DNA from: Rugamonas fusca
Lineage (GTDB): Bacteria; Pseudomonadota; Gammaproteobacteria; Burkholderiales; Burkholderiaceae_D
NCBI RefSeq assembly: GCF_014042365.1
Contig: NZ_JACEZS010000032.1
Coordinates: 1 to 48,991 of the forward strand
Direction: 5' to 3'
DNA length: 48,991 nt
Part shown: piece after piece, positions 26,250 to 35,041 of the stretch
How positions within the stretch are numbered: position 1 is the first letter of the stretch
Layout of the letters: each line of letters opens with the position of its first letter
Notes under the pieces: model-generated
What the model saw: only the letters and a program-made list of their open reading frames with translations
Told to the model about the DNA's origin: nothing
Database searches by the model: none
Made by a program: the position numbers and the translations under genes

Positions 26250-27050
26250 TCAAAAAGTGGTCATGGCTTTCGCTTGGCGGTCGCCAAAATATTTGCGCAT
26301 GATTTGAAACAGCGTGCCGTCGCGCCGCATGCCATCGATGATGTTGCGCCACTGTTGCTGATCTTCCGGGGACAGCGATCGCTTGGACATGATCAGGCCG
26401 TGCAGAACCGAGGGGTCGTCGGACTCAAACAAATTGGTCAATTCCGACAGTTCCCGCTGCTGGACTTGCGAGTAATTGAAAGGCTCAATGATGATGCCCT
26501 GAATGCGATTCAGTTTAAGCATGCCCAACAACTGCTCGTGGTTGACCACTTCATTGATGCGGTTTTCTGCGCGCAGCGCGTCGGCCAAATGGTTGAAACG
26601 CTCGCTGTAGCGAAAGCTGCGAATGGTGCCCAGGGAAAGGTCCTGGCGTCTTTGAAAGTCGTCTATGCTGCGCACCCCGGCGTCTTTACGGACCAGCAGG
26701 TAATATTTGTTGAACAAATACCATCCGAATGCCGCAAATTTGTCGCGCTCGGGATTGGTGATGCCAGACATGCTGAAATCCAGTTGGCCGGATTCGATCA
26801 AGGCCCATATGCGCGCCCGTGGCATCACGGTGACGGTGAATTTGCAGCCGCTGCGTTTGATCATTTCTTCCGCCACATCCTTGTCGATGCCCTGGTCCAG
26901 TGCCTTGGAGTACAACATGCCATGCTCGTGATACGCCAGGGTATAGGTGCGGCTGCAGTTGGGCGTTGGCGCGGCCTGCGCCAGGCCGGCCGCAGTGGCC
27001 AGGACGATAGGCAAGTTCCGGAGTCCGGTCAATATGGTGGAAATGGCCAT
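26250..27050 (-). CDS. Periplasmic solute-binding protein (SBP_bac_3 type)
   Basis: The 266-residue protein has a signal peptide (cleavage near AQA-AP, about residue 27) and an amino-acid-type binding fold: KDVAEEMIKRSGCKFTVTVMPRARIWALIESGQLDFSMSGITNPERDKFAAF matches the first lobe, and LGTIRSFRYSERF and GIIIEPF the hinge and second lobe. Two Cys could form a disulfide. No permease or ATPase gene is adjacent, so it may serve a distant transporter or a signalling role. The start is chosen for the signal peptide. It stands alone on its strand. Confidence 0.85.
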   Translation of the reverse strand: MAISTILTGLRNLPIVLATAAGLAQAAPTPNCSRTYTLAYHEHGMLYSKALDQGIDKDVAEEMIKRSGCKFTVTVMPRARIWALIESGQLDFSMSGITNPERDKFAAFGWYLFNKYYLLVRKDAGVRSIDDFQRRQDLSLGTIRSFRYSERFNHLADALRAENRINEVVNHEQLLGMLKLNRIQGIIIEPFNYSQVQQRELSELTNLFESDDPSVLHGLIMSKRSLSPEDQQQWRNIIDGMRRDGTLFQIMRKYFGDRQAKAMTTF

Positions 27051-27295
27051 GTATAGTCAAGTTACTGGTCTTGGGAAAAAAAACCGGTCAACTACATTCG
27101 CGGATAGAACAATTGTTGAGCCTGCCGCTTGAGTCACGATACCAGAATTCCTGGCAGCAGGAGATCAGCCTCTTTCATTTTGAGAAGAGTGAGGATGGGC
27201 GGATGCCGCGCGATGAATTCGGCAACTTCAGTCAGCCTTTTGCCAGCAGCGATGTGGCATGGAAACGGACACGCGGGTTCTGGTTCCGGAAACAA

Positions 27296-27323
27296 AAACG
27301 CCGATCTGCATGGATCGGCGTTT
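27296..27323 (-). terminator. Rho-independent terminator of tRNA-Phe
   Basis: AAACGCCGATC (27296-27306) and GATCGGCGTTT (27313-27323) form an 11-base-pair stem with a 6-base loop, followed on the minus strand by further T. It lies just downstream of the tRNA gene. Confidence 0.88.
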
Positions 27324-27338
27324 CGTCAAGGATGTTCT

Positions 27339-27414
<76 letters not shown>

Positions 27415-27424
27415 AAGGACCGCA

Positions 27425-27452
27425 ATTATAGCAGGCTCAAGAGAATTGGCAA
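27425..27452 (-). promoter_or_regulatory. tRNA-Phe promoter
   Basis: On the minus strand TTGCCA (27447-27452) and TATAAT (27425-27430) are spaced by 16 bases. The -10 ends 11 bases before the mature tRNA 5' end. Confidence 0.8.
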
Positions 27453-27602
27453 GGCCGTCCGTGAAAAAGATTTGCCCGCGAGATTTTTCCGCCAGCTGCG
27501 GCGGCAGGCAATGCCATATCAACATCATGGCAGGCGCAGCAATTGGCGCCCGCCACAAACGCTATAATGAACGCCCCGATCAACCACCCCCACAGTCCCA
27601 CC

Positions 27603-28808
27603 ATGCGGCGCGACCTTCACAGTGATATTTGTATCGTAGGCGATGGCGCCATCGCCAAGACGACGGCGCTGGCCTTCGCCCAGGCCGGGCAGAGCGTGAC
27701 GATGCTCACGCCGCCGGCCGCGCCCAAGGCGCCGGCCGCCGGTGATCCCGGCTGGGACGTGCGGGTGTTCGCTCTCAACCACACGGCCCACAAGCTGCTG
27801 TCTTCGCTCAAGGTGTGGGGCGCGCTGGATGCGGCCCGGGTGGCGCCGGTGGATGCCATGCTGGTCAACGGCGACGGCGAGCACGCCGGCGCCCTCGGTT
27901 TCGACGCCTACGGCGCCCACACGGGCACGCTGGCCTGGATCGTCGAGGACCGCAACCTGAACCAGGCGCTGGACGCGGCCCTGCGCTTCGCCCAGAACGT
28001 GACCATGGTGGCCGGCCACGCCACGGCGCTGCTGCGCGACGACGACGGCGCCACCGTGCAACTGGCCGACGGCTCGGCCATCCGCGCCGCGCTGGTGGTG
28101 GGCGCCGACGGCGCCCAGTCCTGGGTACGTGGCCAGTGCGACATCGGCCTCGATTACCGCTCCTACGGCCAGCGCGGCGTGGTCAGCAACTTCCATTGCG
28201 AGAAACCGCACCTGGGCGCGGCCCACCAGTGGTTCACGGGCGCCGACGGCATCGTGGCGCTGCTGCCGCTGCCGGGTAACATGGTGTCGCTGGTCTGGTC
28301 GGCGCCCGACGCGCTGGCCGATACGCTGTGCCGCGAGGGGGCCGATGCGCTGGCCGCCCGCCTGGCCGTCTACGCCCGCGACAAGCTGGGCACGCTCACG
28401 CCGCTGCGTCCGGAACTGGTGCGCGACTTCCCGCTGCGGCTGATGCGCCCGCACGCGATGGTGGCGCCGCGCGTGGCGCTGGTGGGCGATGCGGCCCACG
28501 TGGTCCATCCGCTGGCCGGCCATGGCATGAACCTGGGTTTTGCCGACGTGGCGCAGCTGGTGGCCACCATCAACGCGCGCGAGCCGCAGCGCGCCATTGG
28601 CGATGAGCGGGTGCTGGCGCGCTACGCCCGCGCGCGCAAGGAAAACGTGCTGCTGATGCAGTTCACCACCGATGGCCTGGCGCGCCTGTTCGGCACGGAT
28701 GTGGAGCCGTTGCGCGTGGTGCGCAATTTGGGATTAAACTTGCTGGATAAATTGCCCGTGCTCAAGCGCCGCCTGATTTCCCACGCATTGGGAAATCAGC
28801 AAGGTTGA
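27603..28808 (+). CDS. UbiH-family FAD-dependent hydroxylase (ubiquinone biosynthesis type)
   Basis: From ATG at 27603 the product has 401 residues. The N-terminal FAD-binding stretch is ICIVGDGAIAKTTALAFAQAG. The DG motif is VVGADGAQSWVR, and the GD motif is ALVGDAAHVVHPLAGHGMNLGFADV, the UbiH/UbiF/COQ6 signature. Such enzymes hydroxylate the ring of ubiquinone precursors with O2 and NADPH. Which ring position is not clear from sequence. Two starts are possible: 27603 and, 12 codons upstream, 27567, whose ATG overlaps a TATAAT at 27563-27568. Neither has a good Shine-Dalgarno. The dsbC gene follows 40 bases later on the same strand. Confidence 0.9.
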   Translation: MRRDLHSDICIVGDGAIAKTTALAFAQAGQSVTMLTPPAAPKAPAAGDPGWDVRVFALNHTAHKLLSSLKVWGALDAARVAPVDAMLVNGDGEHAGALGFDAYGAHTGTLAWIVEDRNLNQALDAALRFAQNVTMVAGHATALLRDDDGATVQLADGSAIRAALVVGADGAQSWVRGQCDIGLDYRSYGQRGVVSNFHCEKPHLGAAHQWFTGADGIVALLPLPGNMVSLVWSAPDALADTLCREGADALAARLAVYARDKLGTLTPLRPELVRDFPLRLMRPHAMVAPRVALVGDAAHVVHPLAGHGMNLGFADVAQLVATINAREPQRAIGDERVLARYARARKENVLLMQFTTDGLARLFGTDVEPLRVVRNLGLNLLDKLPVLKRRLISHALGNQQG

Positions 28809-28848
28809 TGGCCGCACGGGCGCCTGTGATGTCGTTTTCGGAGATGGT

Positions 28849-29571
28849 ATGAGAAAGAGCAAGTTCGCACTGCTGTTGTTGTCGGCCCTGATGGCCTCCT
28901 GCGTGGGCGCCGAGACGCCGACCGAGGCGGGCATCAAGAAGTTGATCGAGCCGCGCCTGGGCGGCGGCGCCAAGGTCGATTCGGTCAAGGAGACGCCTTA
29001 CAGCGGCCTGTATGAAGTGCGCATGGGCGGCGACATCCTGTACACCGACAAGACGGCCACCTACCTGTTCTCCGGCCACATCTACAACGCCAAGACCTCG
29101 GTCGACCTGACCCGCGAACGGCTCGACGAAATCAACCGCATCAAGTTCTCCGACCTGCCGCTGGACAAGGCCGTCAAGCTGGTCAAGGGCGATGGCAAGC
29201 GCGTGATCGCCGTGTTCGAGGACCCCAACTGCGGCTACTGCAAGCGCTTCCGCCAGAACACCATCAAGGCGATGGACAACATCACCGTCTACACCTTCAT
29301 GTACAACATCCTGGCCGAGGATTCGTTCACCAAGTCCAAGAACATCTGGTGCTCGGCCGACCGCAACAAGGCCTGGGATGACTGGATGGTGTCGGGCAAG
29401 GCCGCGCCAGCCGCGCCGGCCGCCTGCAATACGCCCAACGACGCGGTGCTGGAACTGGGCCACAAGCTCAACGTGACGGGTACGCCGGCCATCTTCTTCA
29501 CGGACGGCAGCCGCGTGCCCGGCGCCATCGACGCCCGCTCGCTGGAAGCGAAGCTGTCGTCGATCAAGTAA
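28849..29571 (+). CDS. dsbC: DsbC-type thiol:disulfide isomerase
   Basis: The 240-residue periplasmic protein has a signal sequence, an N-terminal dimerisation domain (about 25-85) and a thioredoxin-fold domain with CGYC in FEDPNCGYCKRF, the DsbC active site. Two other Cys (in IWCSADR and AACNTP) correspond to the structural disulfide of DsbC. It rearranges wrong disulfides in exported proteins and is kept reduced by DsbD. The signal ends in LMASCVGAE, so a lipobox-like Cys is present; a lipoprotein form is possible but the -3 position is Met. It follows the UbiH-family gene by 40 bases. Confidence 0.92.
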   Translation: MRKSKFALLLLSALMASCVGAETPTEAGIKKLIEPRLGGGAKVDSVKETPYSGLYEVRMGGDILYTDKTATYLFSGHIYNAKTSVDLTRERLDEINRIKFSDLPLDKAVKLVKGDGKRVIAVFEDPNCGYCKRFRQNTIKAMDNITVYTFMYNILAEDSFTKSKNIWCSADRNKAWDDWMVSGKAAPAAPAACNTPNDAVLELGHKLNVTGTPAIFFTDGSRVPGAIDARSLEAKLSSIK

Positions 29572-29700
29572 GCGTAGTAGTATTGGCAATTCCCATGCGG
29601 ACGGGAGCATCGTCCGCAGTCTGACGGCGCCCGTGCATCGCGGCGCCGGTTTCGTCTTTGCCTGTCCCTTTGTTCATCGCTGCATCAAGAGGAGCCATTG

Positions 29701-30159
29701 ATGATTACCCTGAATATCAACGGAAAAAACATGCAGGTGGACGCCGACCCGTCCACGCCCATCCTGTGGGCGCTGCGTGACAACCTCAATCTCACCGGCA
29801 CCAAGTTCGGCTGCGGTGCGGCGCTGTGCGGCGCCTGCACCGTGCACCTGGGCGGCCAGCCGGTGCGCTCCTGCGTGACCCCGATCTCGGCGGCCGTGGG
29901 ACAGAAGATCGTCACCATCGAGGCCATGGAGTCGGACAAGGTGGGCAAGGCGGTGCAGGAGGCGTGGGTGCGGCACGACGTGCCCCAGTGCGGCTATTGC
30001 CAGAGCGGCCAGGTGATGAGCGCCACGGCCCTGCTGCGCGCCAACAAGGCGCCCAGCGATGCCGACATCGACAACGCCATGAGCGGCAACATTTGCCGCT
30101 GCGGCACCTATCAACGGATTCGCGCCGCCATCAAGGACGCCGCGAAAACCCTCGCCTGA
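29701..30159 (+). CDS. 2Fe-2S subunit of a molybdenum hydroxylase (isoquinoline 1-oxidoreductase alpha type)
   Basis: The 152-residue protein carries two iron-sulfur clusters: the plant-ferredoxin-type set FGCGAALCGACTVHL and the second set CGYCQSGQVMSA ... CRCGTY. Size and motifs fit the small IorA-type subunit of the xanthine dehydrogenase family, which carries electrons away from the molybdenum site. ATG at 29701 is preceded by AAGAGGAG. The large subunit follows 11 bases later. No FAD subunit is present, as in IorAB. Confidence 0.95.
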   Translation: MITLNINGKNMQVDADPSTPILWALRDNLNLTGTKFGCGAALCGACTVHLGGQPVRSCVTPISAAVGQKIVTIEAMESDKVGKAVQEAWVRHDVPQCGYCQSGQVMSATALLRANKAPSDADIDNAMSGNICRCGTYQRIRAAIKDAAKTLA

Positions 30160-30170
30160 AGGAGAACGTC

Positions 30171-32402
30171 ATGCGTATCGAATGGCTTAACCAGGACACG
30201 ATGCAGGCGGCGGTACAAGGTGCGGGCGAGGGCATGAGCCGGCGTGGTTTCATCAAGGCCGGCGCGGTGGCCGGCGGCGGCCTGGTACTGGGCTTTTTCG
30301 TACCCGGTGCGAACCGCTTCGCCAACGCCCAGGCGCAGCAGGCCAAGACCTATGAACCGAACGCCTTCCTCCACATCGCGCCGGACAACAGCGTGACGGT
30401 GCAGGTCAACCGGCTCGAATTCGGCCAGGGCGTGCAGACGGCGCTGCCGATGCTGATCGCCGAGGAACTGGACGCCGACTGGTCGCAGGTGCGCAGCGAA
30501 CTTGCGCCGGCCGGAGAGCAGTACAAGGACCCCGCGTTCGGCATCCAGATGACGGGCGGTTCGGGTTCCGTCGCCCACTCGTTCACGCAGTACCGCGAAA
30601 TCGGCGCCCGCGCCCGCGCCATGCTGGTGGCGGCCGCCGCCGAGCAGTGGAAGGTGGCACCGGCCCAGGTCAAGGCGGCCAACGGTGTGCTGACCGGGCC
30701 CGCCGGCCAGAAGGCCAGCTATGGCGCCATGGCCGATGCGGCCATGAAGCAGCCGGTGCCAGCCACCGTTACGCTGAAAGACCCCAGGCAGTTCCGCCTG
30801 ATCGGCAAACCCGTCAAGCGGCTCGACGCGCGCGCCAAGTCCAGCGGGCACCAGCAGTTCGGCATCGACTTCAAGCCGCCCGGCGCCAAGGTGGCGCTGA
30901 TCGCCCATCCGCCCGTGTTCGGCGCCAAGGTGGCAAAATTCGACGCCACGCGGGCCAAGTCCATGCGCGGCGTGGTGGCCGTGCTGGAAGTGCCGACCGA
31001 CCGTGGCGGCAGCGGCGTGGCCGTGATCGCGGATGGCTACTGGCCGGCCAAGCTGGGCCGCGACGCGCTGCAGGTCGATTGGGACACCAGCGCCGTTGAA
31101 AAGGTCAGCAGCGACAAGCAACTGGCCGACTACAAGGCGCTGGCGCAAACGCCGGGCACCGTCGCCAAGCAGGCCGACACTTCGCGGCTGGCCGGCGCGC
31201 CGAAGAAGATCACGGCCGTCTATGAATTCCCCTACCTGGCGCACGCGCCCATGGAACCGCTCAACTGCGTGGTGGACCTGCGCGCGGACGGCTGCGAAGT
31301 GTGGGCCGGCACCCAGTTCCAGACCATCGACCAGGGCGCCATCGCCAGGACGGCCGGCTTCAAGCCGGAGCAGGTGGTGCTGCACACAATGATGGCCGGC
31401 GGCGGCTTCGGCCGGCGCGCCGTGCCGACCTCGGACTACCTGGTGGAAGCGGTCAACGTGGCCAAGGCTTACCGGGCGGCCGGCAAATCCGGCCCCGTCA
31501 AGGTGATCTGGAGCCGCGAGGACGATATCCGCGGCGGCTACTACCGCCCGGCGCACGTGCACCACGCGGAACTGGGGCTGGACGAAAAGGGCAAGATCGT
31601 GGCCTGGAACCACACCATCGTGGGCCAGTCCATCATCAGCGGCACGCCGTTCGAGCCGATGATGGTCAAGAACGGGGTGGACGCCACCATGGTCGAGGGC
31701 ATGGGCGAGCCATATGAAGTGCCGCTCAACCTGTCCGTGCATAACGTGAAGGCCAACGTGCCCGTGCTGTGGTGGCGCTCGGTCGGCTCCACCCACACGG
31801 CCTTCGTGATGGAGACGCTGATCGACGAGGCGGCCCATGCGGCCAACATGGACCCGGTGGCCTACCGCAAGCAGCTGCTGGGCGAGAAGCACAAGCGCCA
31901 CCTGGCCGCGCTGGAGCTGGCCGTGGCCAGGTCGGGTTATGGCAAGAAGGCGCTGCCCAAGGGACAGGCGTGGGGCGTGGCGATGCACGAGTCGTTCAAT
32001 TCCGTGATCGCCTATGTGGTCACGGCTTCCGTCAAGGATGGCGTGCCGCACCTGCACCACGTCACGGCCGGTGTGCATTGCAACCTGGCCGTCAACCCGA
32101 TGACCATCGAAGCCCAGGTCCAGGGCGCGGCCTTGATGGGGCTGGGCATGACATTGCCCGGCGCCGCCATCACGCTCAAGGACGGCGTGGTGGAGCAGCA
32201 GAACTTCAGCGATTACACGGTGGCGCGCATGCCCGACATGCCCGTGATCGAGGTGCACATCGTGCCCTCGGCCGAAGCGCCAACGGGCATGGGCGAGCCG
32301 GGCTTGCCGCCGCTGGCGCCGGCGTTCGCCAACGCCGTGTTCAAGCTGACGGGCAAGCGGCTGCGCAAGCTGCCGTTCGATCTGGCTTCGGCCAGTGCCT
32401 GA
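30171..32402 (+). CDS. Molybdopterin-binding large subunit, aldehyde/isoquinoline oxidoreductase type
   Basis: The 743-residue protein has a twin-arginine signal (MSRRGFIKAGAVAGGG, residues 22-37) followed by a hydrophobic stretch, so the holoenzyme is folded in the cytoplasm and exported to the periplasm. The body has molybdenum-cofactor domains with the MAGGGFGRR loop and the C-terminal GMGEPGLPPLAPA, with the catalytic Glu. These are IorB-type features; the substrate may be an N-heterocycle or an aldehyde, and the sequence cannot decide. The matching cofactor cytidylyltransferase gene follows 24 bases later. Confidence 0.93.
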   Translation: MRIEWLNQDTMQAAVQGAGEGMSRRGFIKAGAVAGGGLVLGFFVPGANRFANAQAQQAKTYEPNAFLHIAPDNSVTVQVNRLEFGQGVQTALPMLIAEELDADWSQVRSELAPAGEQYKDPAFGIQMTGGSGSVAHSFTQYREIGARARAMLVAAAAEQWKVAPAQVKAANGVLTGPAGQKASYGAMADAAMKQPVPATVTLKDPRQFRLIGKPVKRLDARAKSSGHQQFGIDFKPPGAKVALIAHPPVFGAKVAKFDATRAKSMRGVVAVLEVPTDRGGSGVAVIADGYWPAKLGRDALQVDWDTSAVEKVSSDKQLADYKALAQTPGTVAKQADTSRLAGAPKKITAVYEFPYLAHAPMEPLNCVVDLRADGCEVWAGTQFQTIDQGAIARTAGFKPEQVVLHTMMAGGGFGRRAVPTSDYLVEAVNVAKAYRAAGKSGPVKVIWSREDDIRGGYYRPAHVHHAELGLDEKGKIVAWNHTIVGQSIISGTPFEPMMVKNGVDATMVEGMGEPYEVPLNLSVHNVKANVPVLWWRSVGSTHTAFVMETLIDEAAHAANMDPVAYRKQLLGEKHKRHLAALELAVARSGYGKKALPKGQAWGVAMHESFNSVIAYVVTASVKDGVPHLHHVTAGVHCNLAVNPMTIEAQVQGAALMGLGMTLPGAAITLKDGVVEQQNFSDYTVARMPDMPVIEVHIVPSAEAPTGMGEPGLPPLAPAFANAVFKLTGKRLRKLPFDLASASA

Positions 32403-32426
32403 GCCGGCGACGCTGGCAACGCCAGG

Positions 32427-33050
32427 GTGCGTGATCCGGTGAGCCTGACCGGCGTGCTGCTGGCGGCCGGGCGGGGCCGCCGGTTCGATCCGTCCGGCCA
32501 GCGCAGCAAGCTGCTGCAGCCGCTGCCCGGCGGCGGTACCGTGGCCGAGGCCAGCGCCCGCCATCTGCTGGCCGTGCTGCCGCGCGTGGTGGCCGTGGTG
32601 CGGCCCGGTGAGGATGCGTTGGCCGCGGCGCTGGGCGCGCTCGGTTGCGAGGTGTGCGTATGCCCGGACGCTGACCTGGGCATGGCGGCCTCCCTCGTCC
32701 ATGCGATAGACTACGCCCGTGGCGCCGCAGGCTGGCTGATCGCGCTGGCCGACATGCCGTTTGTGCAAGCGGCCACCATCGCCAGCCTGGCGGCGGCGGT
32801 GCAGGATGTGGAGCACGGCGCCGGTATCGCTGTGCCCATGTACCAGGGCCGGCGCGGCCATCCCGTCGCCTTTGGCCATGCATACCTGCCGCTGCTGCTG
32901 GCGCTGGAAGGCGACCAGGGCGCGCGCGCTATCCTGCGTGCGCATCCCGTATGCGAGGTGGTGGTGGACGACAGCGGCATACTGCGCGATATCGACACCC
33001 CGGACGACCTGGCGCCGCCACAAGCGGCGCCGGAACCAGAACAGCTATAG
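32427..33050 (+). CDS. MocA-like molybdenum cofactor cytidylyltransferase
   Basis: The 207-residue NTP-transferase has LLAAGRGRRF (nucleotide-binding loop), a Lys in RSKLLQPLPGG and the metal-binding ALADMPFV, with GRRGHPVAF later. MocA attaches CMP to molybdopterin, giving the cofactor form used by xanthine-dehydrogenase-family enzymes, so its place after the IorAB-type genes is functional. The frame opens at GTG 32427; an in-frame GTG at 32439 (MSLTGVLLAAG) is an equally likely start and has AGGGTG upstream. It is 7 bases from the M61 peptidase. Confidence 0.9.
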   Translation: MRDPVSLTGVLLAAGRGRRFDPSGQRSKLLQPLPGGGTVAEASARHLLAVLPRVVAVVRPGEDALAAALGALGCEVCVCPDADLGMAASLVHAIDYARGAAGWLIALADMPFVQAATIASLAAAVQDVEHGAGIAVPMYQGRRGHPVAFGHAYLPLLLALEGDQGARAILRAHPVCEVVVDDSGILRDIDTPDDLAPPQAAPEPEQL

Positions 33051-33057
33051 GAAGAAA

Positions 33058-34875
33058 ATGAAGAAAGCACAGAACAAGAAGAGCCCCGCCATTGCCTACG
33101 CCATCGTGGCCAAGGACTTGCCGGGCCACCTGTTCCAGGTCACGCTGGCCGTGAGCGCGCCAGCGCCGGACGGCCAGGTACTGGCGCTGCCGGCCTGGAT
33201 TCCGGGCAGCTACATGATCCGCGAATTCGCCCGCAACATCATCCAGATCCGCGCCGAATCGAACGGCAAGGACGTACCGCTCACCAAGCTCGATAAGCAC
33301 ACCTGGCAGGCCGCGCCGGTGTCCGGCCCGCTGATGGTCCATTACGAAGTCTACGCCTGGGACTTGTCGGTGCGCGCCGCCCACCTGGACCAGACCCACG
33401 GCTTCTTCAACGGCACCAGCGTGTTCCTGCGCGTGGTGGGACAGGAGCAGGCCACCCACACGGTCGACATCCAGCGCCCGGCCGACCCGGCCGCCGCCAG
33501 CTGGCGCGTGGCCACGGCGCTGCCGGAACTGAAGGCCAGGCGTTATGGTTTTGGCAGCTACGTGGCCGCCGATTACGATGAACTGATCGATCACCCGGTC
33601 GAGATGGGCGACTTCGCGCTGGCCACCTTCAAGGCCCACGGCGTGCCGCACGATATCGTCGTCACGGGCCGCGTGCCCAACCTGGACATGGCGCGCCTGT
33701 GCCGCGACCTGAAATCCATCTGCGAAACCCAGATCGCCTTCTTCGAACCGAAAACCAAGCGCGCGCCCATGGAGCGCTACGTGTTCCTCACCATGGCCGT
33801 GGGCGACGGCTACGGCGGCCTGGAGCACCGCGCCTCGACGGCCCTGATCTGCGCCCGCGCCGACCTGCCCAGCACGGCCGCGCCGCAGACCAAGGAGCTC
33901 CCGGACGGCTACCTGCAATTCCTCGGCCTGTGCAGCCACGAGTATTTCCACACCTGGAACGTCAAGCGCATCAAGCCGGCCGCCTTCGCACCGTATGACC
34001 TGCAAGTGGAGAACCACTCGCCGTTGCTGTGGCTATTCGAGGGCTTCACCAGTTATTACGACGACTTGATGCTGGTGCGCGCGGGCCTGATCGGCGAGCC
34101 GGCCTACTTCAAACTGCTGGGCAAGACGGTGGCCAGCGTGTTGCGCGGCAGCGGCCGCACCAAGCAGAGCGTGGCCGAATCGAGCTTCGATGCCTGGACC
34201 AAGTACTACCGCCAGGACGAGAACGCACCCAATGCCATCGTCAGCTACTACACCAAGGGCTCGCTGGTGGCGCTGGCGCTGGACCTGACCATCCGTGCCA
34301 AGACGGCCGGTGAGCGCACGCTGGACGATGTGATGCTGGCCCTGTGGCAGCGCTACGGCCACGACTTTTACCCGGACGGCGGCCGCGGCGTCACGCCGGC
34401 CGAAGTGGAAGCCCTGTTCGACGAGATCAGCGGCCTGCGCCTGAAATCGTTCTTCGACAAATACGTACGCGGCACGGCCGACCTGCCGCTGGCCAAGCTG
34501 CTGGCGCCGGTCGGCGTCAAGCTGGCCGACGAGCGCAAGTCCGCGAAACCGAGCCTGGACGTCAATCCCGGCCGCGACGGCAACGATTGCAAGCTGTCGG
34601 CCGTGCACGAGGGCGGGGCGGCGCACCAGGCCGGCCTGTCGGCGGGCGACGTGCTGGTGGCCGTGGATGGCTTGCGCGCCACGCATGCCAACCTCGATAA
34701 CCTGCTGGCCCGCTATGCCGTGGGCGCCACGGTGGAAGTCCATGCGTTCCGGCGCGACGAGTTGATGGCGTTCCAGGTCACGCTGCAGGGCGACCGCGCG
34801 CCCGGCATCACGCTCACGCTGGACGCGGCCGGCGCCAAGCGCGGCGCAGCCCTGCGCCCCAGCGCCGCACGCTGA
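33058..34875 (+). CDS. M61 family metallopeptidase with PDZ domain
   Basis: The 605-residue protein has an N-terminal beta domain (about 10-170), the zinc protease domain with HEYFHTWNVKRIKP (HExxH) and the third ligand Glu in WLFEGFTSYYDD, and a C-terminal PDZ domain (about 505-590, with LSAVHEGGAAHQAGLSAGDVLVAVDG). This is the glycyl-aminopeptidase family of bacteria. The start at 33058 has GGAAG a few bases upstream and no signal peptide follows, so it is probably cytoplasmic. It sits 7 bases behind the mocA-like gene; the link to molybdenum enzymes is not obvious. A terminator follows. Confidence 0.95.
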   Translation: MKKAQNKKSPAIAYAIVAKDLPGHLFQVTLAVSAPAPDGQVLALPAWIPGSYMIREFARNIIQIRAESNGKDVPLTKLDKHTWQAAPVSGPLMVHYEVYAWDLSVRAAHLDQTHGFFNGTSVFLRVVGQEQATHTVDIQRPADPAAASWRVATALPELKARRYGFGSYVAADYDELIDHPVEMGDFALATFKAHGVPHDIVVTGRVPNLDMARLCRDLKSICETQIAFFEPKTKRAPMERYVFLTMAVGDGYGGLEHRASTALICARADLPSTAAPQTKELPDGYLQFLGLCSHEYFHTWNVKRIKPAAFAPYDLQVENHSPLLWLFEGFTSYYDDLMLVRAGLIGEPAYFKLLGKTVASVLRGSGRTKQSVAESSFDAWTKYYRQDENAPNAIVSYYTKGSLVALALDLTIRAKTAGERTLDDVMLALWQRYGHDFYPDGGRGVTPAEVEALFDEISGLRLKSFFDKYVRGTADLPLAKLLAPVGVKLADERKSAKPSLDVNPGRDGNDCKLSAVHEGGAAHQAGLSAGDVLVAVDGLRATHANLDNLLARYAVGATVEVHAFRRDELMAFQVTLQGDRAPGITLTLDAAGAKRGAALRPSAAR

Positions 34876-34887
34876 GCGTCGTGCAAC

Positions 34888-34925
34888 AAGCCGCGCAGGC
34901 GACGGCGCTTGCGCGGTTTTCATCT
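34888..34925 (+). terminator. Rho-independent terminator after the M61 gene
   Basis: CCGCGCA at 34891-34897 pairs with TGCGCGG at 34910-34916 and is followed by TTTT and further T-rich sequence. Confidence 0.8.
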
Positions 34926-35041
34926 TTTCAGATTGGCGGTGAGAATCTGTCATATTTCGTTGGCGAGTTCTGGTCTAGAATGCGGAATTGGATATTTGCG
35001 CCTGTGCGCGCCCATCCGCCCTCGTCGACCATAAGCTGCCC

